Positions 25,632 to 32,397 of a stretch of 64,000 nucleotides of DNA are shown here, in pieces. Each line of letters opens with the position of its first letter. The stretch's first letter is position 1. The notes beneath the pieces are model-generated. The model did not search any database. It was not told the origin of the DNA and saw only the letters and a program-made list of their open reading frames with translations. This DNA comes from Chloroflexota bacterium (GTDB taxonomy: Bacteria; Chloroflexota; UBA11872). The position numbers and the translations under genes were made by a program. The stretch is from contig JAJDZU010000011.1 of NCBI GenBank assembly GCA_022824495.1, positions 124,001 through 188,000 on the forward strand, in the 5' to 3' direction.

Positions 25632-26924
25632 GTGGGCCTTGGAAGTTCTCAGAAGGCTCGGCTGGCGACGTACGTTGACACGGCGGGACCGCTGATCCTC
25701 CTTTGCGCTGCGCCGGCGATCTGGTTTGCCGGACTCCGCGGGGGCTTCGCCCTCCTGCTCTTGCCGATGACCCTGGTCGCGCGGCGCCTATTGCGCTTGC
25801 CCGTTGGACTGCGGGGTAGCGATGGACTGGTCATCGCCTGCGCGCTTTGGATATGGGTAACTGCTCTTGCCGTTAGGGACTGGGGCACCGCGGCCTCCAA
25901 GCTGTTTGGAGCGCTTCTGGGGCTGTCCTTGGTCTATGTCCTTGGCGCGGATCCCATCTCGGCAACCAGGCTTCGTCTCCAATGGCTGGGCCTCGCCGTT
26001 GGTATGACCGCGCTAGTCGTACTCGCCGCGCTGTTTCTGGCGGAGTGGCCGCAGCGCAAGCTCCTGCCGCTGGACAGCATCTACGCCGTGCTCCCCGCGG
26101 GACCTCGCGTGGTGGATCACGGCGGTCGTGTTGGCGGGATCGGGCCAAATCAGATTGGCGGCATTCTGGCGATTCTCGCGCCACTAGGACTGGCGCTGTC
26201 CTTGGACGAAACCGGATACAGCAGGAACGTCCGGAGGCTCGCGGTCGTAGCTTTAGCGTTGGCCATATTCGTTCTCCTGCTCACCCAGTCACGCAGCGCC
26301 TATGTGGGTGCGCTGCTGGGCCTGACTCTTGTGGGTTGGTGGCGAGTCAGCCGTTCAGCGTGGCTTCGGCAGCAGCCAAAGCGTCGAACCTTGCTGCACG
26401 CGGTGCTCGGCCTGAGCCTCGCGCTCTTGCTGGCCGCCGTTGCGAGCACCTGGCTGTCGCCGCTCGACTCCACCACCGACACGCTGACCGGTCGTCTCCG
26501 GATTTGGACGGCCAGCGTTCTGCTGATTGGCGAACATCTCTACACCGGCGTCGGGCCCGGGCAGTTTCCGCTAATCCTCAAAAACGTCTTTCCCGAAGTC
26601 GGCGCCTCGGTCGCCCCACACATTCCTCACGCTCACAACTTCGTGCTGCAGGCGCTGTTGGAACTTGGCCTTCCCGGGAGTTTCCTTCTGGGTCTTTTGA
26701 TCACGCTCGCCGTACGTGGCCTGATCGTCGCGGCACGAGATTCCAGGGACAGTTCACTCCAATTGCTTGCCGTCGGTTTGGCAGGTTCGCTGCTGGCTTT
26801 CTTGGTGTACGGCTTGACGGATGCGATCGCCCCCGGGGCCCGCGGCGGCCTTCCGTTCTGGCTGGTGCTCGGACTTGCGCTGGCCAGTGGGCGCCTGGCT
26901 CGGCAAGTCCGGGTGGCGGCGTGA
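25632..26924 (+). CDS. O-antigen ligase/polymerase-like membrane protein (Wzy/WaaL type)
   Basis: 430 aa from a GTG preceded by a clean GGAGG five bases upstream. About eleven membrane helices are visible, with the large periplasmic-type loop carrying GRLRIWTASVLLIGEHLYTG followed by VGPGQFPLILKN and HIPHAHNFVLQALLELGLPG, the conserved Wzy_C/O-antigen ligase region with its His and Arg residues. It would polymerise lipid-linked repeat units or ligate them to an acceptor outside the membrane. If the host is monoderm, the product would be a wall-attached or released polysaccharide rather than LPS. It overlaps the GT2 gene by 4 bases. Confidence 0.85.
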   Translation: MGLGSSQKARLATYVDTAGPLILLCAAPAIWFAGLRGGFALLLLPMTLVARRLLRLPVGLRGSDGLVIACALWIWVTALAVRDWGTAASKLFGALLGLSLVYVLGADPISATRLRLQWLGLAVGMTALVVLAALFLAEWPQRKLLPLDSIYAVLPAGPRVVDHGGRVGGIGPNQIGGILAILAPLGLALSLDETGYSRNVRRLAVVALALAIFVLLLTQSRSAYVGALLGLTLVGWWRVSRSAWLRQQPKRRTLLHAVLGLSLALLLAAVASTWLSPLDSTTDTLTGRLRIWTASVLLIGEHLYTGVGPGQFPLILKNVFPEVGASVAPHIPHAHNFVLQALLELGLPGSFLLGLLITLAVRGLIVAARDSRDSSLQLLAVGLAGSLLAFLVYGLTDAIAPGARGGLPFWLVLGLALASGRLARQVRVAA

Positions 26925-28081
26925 GGCCCCGACATCTGCTTGGGCTGGGTGGGTTGATCGTCTTTCCGCTGGTCACCTACGCCGGGTATCCCGCGCTGGT
27001 TTGGGCCGCAGCCAGGCTGTGGCCGCGCAGCTTCATCGCCGACCGCGAGCACCGCCCATACGTCACGTTTGTTATCGCCGCTCACAACGAGGCGTCCCTG
27101 ATCGAGGCGAAAGTCCGCAATACCCTTGAACTGGACTACCCGTCCGGCCGCCTCGAGTGCATCGTCGTGTGCGATGGCTGCGACGACGAAACAGCCGCGT
27201 CGGCGCTCACCGCGGGTGATTCCCGGCTCCAGGTCATCGAGATTCCGCGCCAACGCGGCAAACTTGCAGCCATCCGAGCTGCGATTCCGCACGCGCGGGG
27301 CGAAATTATCGCGTTCACCGACGCGAACGCCGTGCTCAAACGTGACGCGCTTCGCCACTTGGTCGCCCCGTTTGCCGATCCCACCGTGGCAGTTGTGTCC
27401 GGCGCCAAGCAAGTCAGCAATTGGCCGGAAGCGATCTACTGGCGGTATGAACGGTGGATTCGAACCCTCGAAAGCGCCAGCGGCTCCATCGCCGGCGCCG
27501 ACGGGGCTCTGTACGCGGCCCGCGCAGCCGCCGTGGACGCCTCGGCCCGGCCCGGAGGCGCGGACGATCTGCTTATTTCGCTGCGGGGAGTGCAGGCCGG
27601 CGGACGCATCGTGTTCGCTCCAAGCGCCCGAACGACAGAAGCTGCGTTGCCGAGTGCGACAGACACGTTCGCGGCTCGAATCCGAACAGTTTCCGGCGCG
27701 CTCTTCGCATTGGAGAGCTTGCCCGATCTGTTCCACCCCTCGCGCGGGGACCTATGGTGGAAGCTGGTCGGCCACAAGCTGCTGCGCATCGTCGCTCCTC
27801 CGGTTATGGCAGCCGGAGCCGTCGCGCTGACCGCGCCAATGTCTCGGCAACCGCGCCGGGCTTGGGGTGGGGCGCTGAGTCTCGCCTTGGCGCTGGTTGC
27901 GGCCCAAGCTGGGAGCCGACTGGGACCCGTTTGGGACCTGGTGCGCTACGCCGTGCTGGCCAACCTGTCCGCCGTGGTTGCTCTGGTGCGCTACATCGCC
28001 CGCCGGCCGATCGACGCCTGGTCCCCGGCGCGCGGTAGCGATACCGGCGACAAGTGCATCGCTCAGCAGTCTCGAAACTGA
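26921..28081 (+). CDS. Membrane-bound glycosyltransferase family 2
   Basis: 386 aa; the GTG start overlaps the ligase-like gene stop as GTGA. A membrane helix near the N-terminus (LLGLGGLIVFPLVTYAGYPA) precedes a GT2 domain: VTFVIAAHNEASLIEAKVRN, CIVVCDGCDDET, the DxD-equivalent IIAFTDANAVLK, and ASGSIAGADGALYAAR. C-terminal hydrophobic segments (RIVAPPVMAAGAVALTAP, GALSLALALVAAQAG) resemble processive synthases, but no QxxRW motif was found, so a single-addition enzyme is more likely. Its last 19 bases overlap the sulfatase gene tail to tail. Confidence 0.87.
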   Translation: MRPRHLLGLGGLIVFPLVTYAGYPALVWAAARLWPRSFIADREHRPYVTFVIAAHNEASLIEAKVRNTLELDYPSGRLECIVVCDGCDDETAASALTAGDSRLQVIEIPRQRGKLAAIRAAIPHARGEIIAFTDANAVLKRDALRHLVAPFADPTVAVVSGAKQVSNWPEAIYWRYERWIRTLESASGSIAGADGALYAARAAAVDASARPGGADDLLISLRGVQAGGRIVFAPSARTTEAALPSATDTFAARIRTVSGALFALESLPDLFHPSRGDLWWKLVGHKLLRIVAPPVMAAGAVALTAPMSRQPRRAWGGALSLALALVAAQAGSRLGPVWDLVRYAVLANLSAVVALVRYIARRPIDAWSPARGSDTGDKCIAQQSRN

Positions 28082-29529
28082 TTAGGGGCCGGGGTGCCGC
28101 CGGCGATGGGGCCGCGCCTGGTTATGACATCCAGGCCGCCGGCATCGTCAATTCGTCGAGCCTGATCGGCCTTGGCGGCCTGGTCCACGGCCTCGGGATC
28201 CACGATGGCGCGCAGGTGCTGCTCGAAATGTTCAAGTCGCGGTGCTGATTGCGGGTCGGCAGCGAGGTCGCGGGTTTCGGTGGGGTCGGTTGCCAGGTCG
28301 AAGAGTTGGGGCGGGTCGCCGACGTGGTGCACATACTTATGGGTCGTATCGCGCAGCATGTACATGGCTTCGCGGCAGCCGGAGGCGTGGTACTCACCGA
28401 AGATCGTGCGTTCGGGCAGCGGGTTGCCCTGAGCGGCGGGCCACAGCGACGCGCCTGGTAGATCGGCGTCCGCCTCGGCCAGCGCCGCGCCCAAGCCTTC
28501 GACGATGGTAGGGAACAGATCGACCAAAGAGACGGGCTGAGGAACGACCCGGCCTGGGGCAATGTCGGGTCCCGACATCAAGAACGGCACGGCCGAGGCG
28601 CCTTCGTACATGAGGTTCTTCCCCCACATGCCGTGGTCGCCCAGCATCTCGCCGTGGTCGCTGGTGTAGATGACTCGGGTCGAGTCATCCAGACCGCACT
28701 CGTTCAGCGCCGCGAGAACTGCTCCGATCTGGCGATCCAGGTAGGTGCACATGGCCAGGTAGGTGGCGATGGTGCGGCGGACCAACGCCTCGTCGAGTTC
28801 CTCTTCGGGCGACTGGATGCGCTGTTCGCGGATGTAGTTGATATGCGGGTGGTGCGGCCAATTGGGCGACCGAAAGTTGACGGGGAGTTCCAGGTCCTCG
28901 AGCGGATAGCGGGCGACGTCCTCCGCCGAGGCGACGAAGGGTGAGTGGGGCAGCGTGTAGGAGACCCAGAGGCACCAGCGGGTGTCGTGCCGAGGAGCCT
29001 CGTTGGCGAGCCAGTCGATGGCCTGGCGGGTGGTGGCGGCGTCGTAGCGCATGTACTCGGACTCGCCGACGCGCGGATTGGCGGCGGTGTTGAGGTAGTT
29101 GCGCTGGCGGGGGACATCCGGTCGAAGCGAGCCGTAGAGGTCGCCAACGCCCTCCTTGACGTGCATGGGGATGCGCTGGTCGGGGAAGCCAGTGTCGTCG
29201 TCGGGCCGGCGGAAGTGCAACTTGCCGATGGTGGTGACCGCGTGGCCGTGCTCGGTCAGGCGGTGGCCCCAGCTGGGGCGCTGGCCGGTGTAGGGCGCGG
29301 CGTTGTCCCAAACGCCGAGCTCGTGGGCGTAGCGGCCGGTGGCCAGGCTGGCGCGCGAGGGTACGCAGATGGGGAAGTTGCAGTAGGCGGTGTCGAACCG
29401 GACGCCGCGCCCAGCCAGGGCGTCCAGGTTCGGCGTATGCGCCAGCGGATGGCCGTAGCAGCCGGCCGCGCTGCGCCGGTGCTGGTCGGACGTTATGAGC
29501 AGGAGGTTCAACGGATCAATGTTCGGCAT
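28063..29529 (-). CDS. Sulfatase (formylglycine type, choline-sulfatase-like)
   Basis: 488 aa. The N-terminus reads LLLITSDQHRRSAAGCYGHP with the first metal-binding Asp. Cys55 lies in NFPICVPSRASLATGRY, the C-x-P-S-R motif whose Cys becomes formylglycine. Downstream are YTSDHGEMLGDHGMWGKN (metal-binding Asp-His) and the C-terminal subdomain with HHVGDPPQLFDLATDPTETR. There is no signal peptide, so it is probably cytosolic and acts on imported sulfate esters. No formylglycine-generating enzyme is in the window. The reading frame continues upstream of this ATG but without family similarity. Confidence 0.92.
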   Translation of the reverse strand: MPNIDPLNLLLITSDQHRRSAAGCYGHPLAHTPNLDALAGRGVRFDTAYCNFPICVPSRASLATGRYAHELGVWDNAAPYTGQRPSWGHRLTEHGHAVTTIGKLHFRRPDDDTGFPDQRIPMHVKEGVGDLYGSLRPDVPRQRNYLNTAANPRVGESEYMRYDAATTRQAIDWLANEAPRHDTRWCLWVSYTLPHSPFVASAEDVARYPLEDLELPVNFRSPNWPHHPHINYIREQRIQSPEEELDEALVRRTIATYLAMCTYLDRQIGAVLAALNECGLDDSTRVIYTSDHGEMLGDHGMWGKNLMYEGASAVPFLMSGPDIAPGRVVPQPVSLVDLFPTIVEGLGAALAEADADLPGASLWPAAQGNPLPERTIFGEYHASGCREAMYMLRDTTHKYVHHVGDPPQLFDLATDPTETRDLAADPQSAPRLEHFEQHLRAIVDPEAVDQAAKADQARRIDDAGGLDVITRRGPIAGGTPAPNQFRDC

Positions 29530-29575
29530 GCGGATGTCCAGGTCGCGTTCGGCCCCACGCGTGGCGCGGCCAATG

Positions 29576-29980
29576 TTAGTCCCGTCTGATTCGTCGAGCG
29601 GCCAGGAGGAGTAGGAGGCGCCAGGCGAGGAGCATGGCGGCAACGAGGCCGATGGAGACGACGGTAAAGGTCCAGGAGAAGGTGCGGTCGGTGAGCCAGA
29701 CGCGCAGCATGACGGCCACGATGCCGCAGCCGAGCCAGATGAAGGGGACGCGCCAGACGGCGAGGCGCAGGCGGGTGAGAGTGGAGGCGCGAAAGGCGCC
29801 GAGCCACGGCGAGGCGAGCAGCCATACGCCGGCGAAGGGCAGGCCGGTGCGCCAGAACGCCTCGATCTCGACGCTGCCGTGCTCAATGGGCGTGAGAGCA
29901 ATGAACAGGACGAAGACCAGCGCGTCGCCGATCACGGCGAGCGCGATGAGCAAGTGATTGCGGTCAGTCGAGCGTTGCAT
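29576..29980 (-). CDS. DUF3054-like membrane protein
   Basis: 134 aa with four hydrophobic segments: HLLIALAVIGDALVFVLFIA, LPFAGVWLLASPWLGAF, VPFIWLGCGIVAVMLRVWL and WTFTVVSIGLVAAMLLAWR. The GDALVF opening and overall layout match DUF3054 proteins, whose role is unknown. The ATG is preceded by AGGA; an upstream TTG would add 26 residues that look like non-coding sequence. It lies 46 bases before the sulfatase gene on the same strand. Confidence 0.75.
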   Translation of the reverse strand: MQRSTDRNHLLIALAVIGDALVFVLFIALTPIEHGSVEIEAFWRTGLPFAGVWLLASPWLGAFRASTLTRLRLAVWRVPFIWLGCGIVAVMLRVWLTDRTFSWTFTVVSIGLVAAMLLAWRLLLLLAARRIRRD

Positions 29981-30094
29981 TGGCGTACGTCCTGCTTCGG
30001 CCTTGTCCGCCACGTGGGCGGCTTGCCCGGCCCCGTCTGTCTCAACATAGTCCGACAAGGCGATACGCGGGACGGCCCAACTGCCGGCCGCCGG

Positions 30095-30175
30095 TACCGG
30101 GGATGGGATTCGAACCCATACGACCGAAGTCCCGGGATTTTAAGTCCCGTGCGTCTACCGTTCCGCCACCCCGGC
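30095..30175 (-). tRNA. tRNA-Leu (UAA)
   Basis: The full cloverleaf folds by eye. The acceptor stem is GCCGGGG/CCCCGGT, the D stem GCG/CGC, and the anticodon arm CGGGA-CTTAAAA-TCCCG with anticodon TAA. The long type II variable arm is GAC-TTCG-GTC and the T arm ATGGG-TTCGAAT-CCCAT. The discriminator is A, as expected for leucine. The 3' end continues as CCG, so CCA is not encoded and must be added by the CCA enzyme. The length of 81 bases is slightly short for tRNA-Leu because the variable arm is compact. Confidence 0.95.
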
Positions 30176-30180
30176 GCGAG

Positions 30181-30204
30181 ACGCGCGGCGTCAGCGCCGC
30201 GCGT
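30181..30204. repeat. Perfect 10-bp hairpin next to tRNA-Leu
   Basis: ACGCGCGGCG-tcag-CGCCGCGCGT forms a perfect stem with a four-base loop, five bases outside the 5' end of the tRNA. It could terminate incoming transcription or affect 5' processing. No U-run is present. Confidence 0.4.
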
Positions 30205-30241
30205 GGCTAGAGTCACTGAGGTTCACCCGGGCTGCGAGCAA

Positions 30242-30310
30242 GGAAGACCCTCACCCCAATCCTCTTCCACGGGGAGAGGGAGAAGACCGCGGGGGTTTCG
30301 AATGGGGTGA
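30242..30310. repeat. REP-like interspersed palindromic element, copy 1
   Basis: The block GGAAGACCCTCACCCC with an inner hairpin CCTCTtCC-acg-GGGAGAGG recurs almost unchanged at 33628-33668. This copy also has an outer inverted repeat, CTCACCCCA at 30250-30258 paired with TGGGGTGAG at 30302-30310. It lies in the non-coding stretch between tRNA-Leu and the NYN gene. Elements of this type are widespread in GC-rich genomes and are usually transposed by RayT-like enzymes or of unknown origin. Confidence 0.65.
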
Positions 30311-30372
30311 GCGCAGATCCGAGCGACCTCTGCCGCTCATGCTAGCGGGAGAATCGGCGGCTGGTGGCGCGG

Positions 30373-31002
30373 CTACCAGGCGACCGGCTTGGTGATCACG
30401 CCATGGACGTCGGTGAGGGTGCGAGGCAGCTGGCTCTTGCGGAGGTGGCTCTTCCAGAGCCGACGCACGTAGGTCGCCGATTCAACCAGGTCGTTGTGGG
30501 TGCTGGTTTGGGAGTCGGGATTGACGACCACGACGCGAAGTCCAAGGTCGCGGCTGACGTAGCGGATCGGGGCGGCGAGGTCGGAGTCGTTGGAAACGAC
30601 GACGGCCTGCTGGTAATCGCCGGTGAAGCCGTCGACGAGGAGGCGGGTTGCGAGGTTGACGTCGGAGCCCTTCTCTTCGGTGTCGCGGATGCGGACGTAG
30701 GCGGGGTCGCCCGGTTTCGGGCTGGCCAGCGGGCGGTACTTGATGCGTTCCCGGAACTCGCCGTAGTGGATTTCGAGACCGGGCAGCGTGCCCAAGGCGC
30801 GCAGATACGATGCTTGTCGCTCAGTCTGCGTCGGATCGTTCGGGCGTGATCGCACGAGGGCGGTGAAGTAGCAGATTCGCTGGATTTGATCGTCTGGAAA
30901 GAGCGTCTGCGCGAGTTTGCGCAGGTCCAGCCACTTGAACGTCGTGTGCTTGACAGCGCGGTTGTAGAGATTGAAGCCGTCAACGTAGAGGTTGGTCAGC
31001 AC
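30373..31002 (-). CDS. NYN domain ribonuclease-like protein
   Basis: 209 aa. The PIN-like NYN fold is recognisable by its acidic residues: Asp8 in NLYVDGFNLYNRA, Asp114 in EEKGSDVNLATRLLVDGF, and Asp139/Asp141 in AVVVSNDSDLAAPIRYV. These four positions bind Mg2+ in related RNases, and all are intact. A C-terminal basic segment (RRLWKSHLRKSQLPR) could bind RNA. The GTG start follows a GAGGGG Shine-Dalgarno embedded in a GGGGCCCC palindrome. Directly upstream are two tandem promoter-RNA-terminator units, the nearer ending 32 bases before the start codon. The natural substrate is unknown; NYN proteins process or degrade RNA, and some act in defence or toxin roles. Confidence 0.85.
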   Translation of the reverse strand: MLTNLYVDGFNLYNRAVKHTTFKWLDLRKLAQTLFPDDQIQRICYFTALVRSRPNDPTQTERQASYLRALGTLPGLEIHYGEFRERIKYRPLASPKPGDPAYVRIRDTEEKGSDVNLATRLLVDGFTGDYQQAVVVSNDSDLAAPIRYVSRDLGLRVVVVNPDSQTSTHNDLVESATYVRRLWKSHLRKSQLPRTLTDVHGVITKPVAW

Positions 31003-31022
31003 GGGGGCCCCTCAATCAGCCA

Positions 31023-31032
31023 GAGACCGCCC
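31023..31032 (-). other. Third copy of the terminator 3' arm ahead of the NYN gene
   Basis: GGGCGGTCTC, the 3' half of the unit-A terminator stem, is repeated here between that terminator and the NYN start. It could pair with the same 5' arm and form an alternative, non-terminating structure. Confidence 0.45.
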
Positions 31033-31034
31033 GG

Positions 31035-31097
31035 AAAAGACAGAGACCGCCCGGTGGGGCGGCCTCGACCCTGCCACCGAAGCAACAGGGGGGGTAT
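31035..31097 (-). ncRNA. Predicted 63-nt small RNA, unit A
   Basis: The predicted transcript begins at the A of ATACCCCCCC, seven bases after the -10 box. Hairpin 1 is CCCTGTTGC-TTCG-GTGGCAGGG (nine pairs with G-U wobbles, UUCG tetraloop). Hairpin 2 is GAGGCCGCCC-CACC-GGGCGGTCTC (ten pairs) followed by TGTCTTTT, a textbook intrinsic terminator. There is no plausible open reading frame. The single-stranded 5' C-run could pair with G-rich Shine-Dalgarno sequences. The alternative reading is a leader with attenuator for the NYN gene, whose start codon is 32 bases downstream. Confidence 0.7.
31043..31066 (-). terminator. Intrinsic terminator of RNA unit A
   Basis: The ten-pair stem GAGGCCGCCC/GGGCGGTCTC with loop CACC is followed on the minus strand by TGTCTTTT. 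Confidence 0.8.
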
Positions 31098-31103
31098 GGA
31101 GCA

Positions 31104-31132
31104 TTTATACGCGATGGCCGGCTGGCTGTCAA
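31104..31132 (-). promoter_or_regulatory. Sigma70-type promoter of RNA unit A
   Basis: -35 TTGACA (31132-31127) and -10 TATAAA (31109-31104) on the minus strand are separated by exactly 17 bases. This is an unusually perfect match for so GC-rich a genome. Confidence 0.75.
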
Positions 31133-31159
31133 GAACCGGAACGAACCAAGGATGCCCGG

Positions 31160-31222
31160 AAAAAACAGAGACCGCCCGGTGGGGCGGCCTCGACCCTGCC
31201 ACCTAAACGACAGGGGGGGTAT
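31160..31222 (-). ncRNA. Predicted 63-nt small RNA, unit B
   Basis: The second copy of the predicted RNA has exactly the same length as unit A. It starts ATACCCCCCCTGTCG. Hairpin 1 is CCCTGTCG-TTTAGG-TGGCAGGG; a T to C change relative to unit A turns a G-U pair into G-C, which supports the helix. The terminator stem is identical to unit A and is followed by TGTTTTTT, a stronger U-tract. The loop and nearby bases differ while the C7 run and the terminator are unchanged. No coding potential is seen. Confidence 0.7.
31168..31191 (-). terminator. Intrinsic terminator of RNA unit B
   Basis: The same ten-pair stem as unit A, followed by TG and six T residues on the minus strand. Confidence 0.85.
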
Positions 31223-31228
31223 GAGCCT

Positions 31229-31257
31229 TTTGTACATGATGGTCAGCGGGCCGTCAA
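31229..31257 (-). promoter_or_regulatory. Sigma70-type promoter of RNA unit B
   Basis: -35 TTGACG (31257-31252) and -10 TACAAA (31234-31229), 17-base spacing, sit at the same distance from the ATACCCCCCC start as in unit A. Confidence 0.65.
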
Positions 31258-31409
31258 GGATCCGGGTCGAGACTGAGGCGGGTCTGTAGGCCCCGCTGAG
31301 TACGCGGTAAGGAACCTGAGGGGCGACCTCAAACCGAAGTGGCGGGAGGACTCCAAGCAGCGGGTGCGCGCCGGGCGCGCGACGACCCGGCGGCACCGTC
31401 GATGACGCC

Positions 31410-32141
31410 CTAGGTGGAGGTACCTTCCTCGGCGAGGCCACTCTGGCCCCTGTACATCCCGACACCCAGGGTCAGGAGGCAGATGGAACCGAGGAACAAG
31501 AAGACGTTGTTGACCAGGAGGAGTCCATTAGGATCTTCCACGCCTGCAAACATGATTATGATGAAAATTAAAAGTCCGCCAAGTCCAAACAGGGCAAGTC
31601 CGTAGGAGGCGATCTTATTTGCATTGAGGTCCTGAAAGCGGCTAATCAGACCGGCACCGAGGAAGAACGAGGCAAACGGGAAGAGCGTAAGGAATACCAC
31701 GAGAACCGCGGACATACTTGTATGAACCATAAGGGCGCTTTGCTGCAAGGACGCCTGTAGCTCGGAACCGGCCGGCGCAGCGGCGGCTTGCTGCGCGAGG
31801 TAGACGACGTAGTGCCGCATCCCCAAGCCGACGACAATGCTGCACCATTCAACGATCGAGACGAAAACTCCGAACCTAAGGAAGGTACCGCTCAGCCCTC
31901 CTTGACTGGTGGCAAGCGGGAAGAGAGCCAAGACACCGAAGCTCGTGAGCAACATCCCGAGAATATTCAGGATGGTCATCAGATGCGAGAGGGTGGGTGC
32001 ATCGCCCATTGCACCAACGGCGGCCCAAAAATCGGTTTGGTCCACGGGATTGATGAGGGCGATTCCGGGGTGGAGCAACGAGGAGACGATCGTGAGAATC
32101 ACACCGACGATCAAGGAAATCCCTGCGTACCGGGTTGCCAT
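31410..32141 (-). CDS. Hypothetical multi-pass membrane protein
   Basis: 243 aa with about six membrane helices: YAGISLIVGVILTIVSSLLH, LMTILNILGMLLTSFGVLAL, FLRFGVFVSIVEWCSIVVGL, MSAVLVVFLTLFPFASFFLG, YGLALFGLGGLLIFIIIMFA and NNVFLFLGSICLLTLGVGMY. The layout recalls DUF4386-type proteins, but I do not recognise the family. It is transcribed toward the small RNA units, 153 bases away, and has no close co-directional partner. Its Phe/Ile-rich composition contrasts with the Ala/Arg-rich neighbours. Confidence 0.8.
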   Translation of the reverse strand: MATRYAGISLIVGVILTIVSSLLHPGIALINPVDQTDFWAAVGAMGDAPTLSHLMTILNILGMLLTSFGVLALFPLATSQGGLSGTFLRFGVFVSIVEWCSIVVGLGMRHYVVYLAQQAAAAPAGSELQASLQQSALMVHTSMSAVLVVFLTLFPFASFFLGAGLISRFQDLNANKIASYGLALFGLGGLLIFIIIMFAGVEDPNGLLLVNNVFLFLGSICLLTLGVGMYRGQSGLAEEGTST

Positions 32142-32397
32142 TCTTCATCCGCCCTTCAGTATCAGCCCAGCGTCTCTAACGCCCACTTGACGCCTGTTGG
32201 CGAGCGTAGCACCCGCGCCAAAGGGCAACAACCGCCGGCAACGCACCCACCTCATCTGTTTCTTGGGCAACTAATAGTCCAGTTATGGAGGGTGGGCAAA
32301 TTGACCGAACTTCACAGCGGTCCGAGCCCTGTCGTCTTGCAGGCTCCATCAGGCGTAGACTCCTGGTGCGGGGCGCTAACGCGGGGTGGTGGCGACG

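Larger units (their letters stand above)
31031..31266. repeat. Two tandem copies of a ~110-bp unit (125-bp period)
   Basis: Unit A (about 31031-31139) and unit B (about 31156-31266) are direct repeats. They share a block of about 50 bases nearly identically (GACAGAGACC/AACAGAGACC through GACCCTGCCACC), then ACAGGGGGGGTATG, and end in related CCGG-containing sequence. The repeat includes a whole transcription unit on the minus strand, described separately. Confidence 0.9.

Noticed and set aside
31016-31266. CRISPR array
   Set aside because: Only two long, unequal repeats, each with its own promoter and terminator; no spacers or cas genes.
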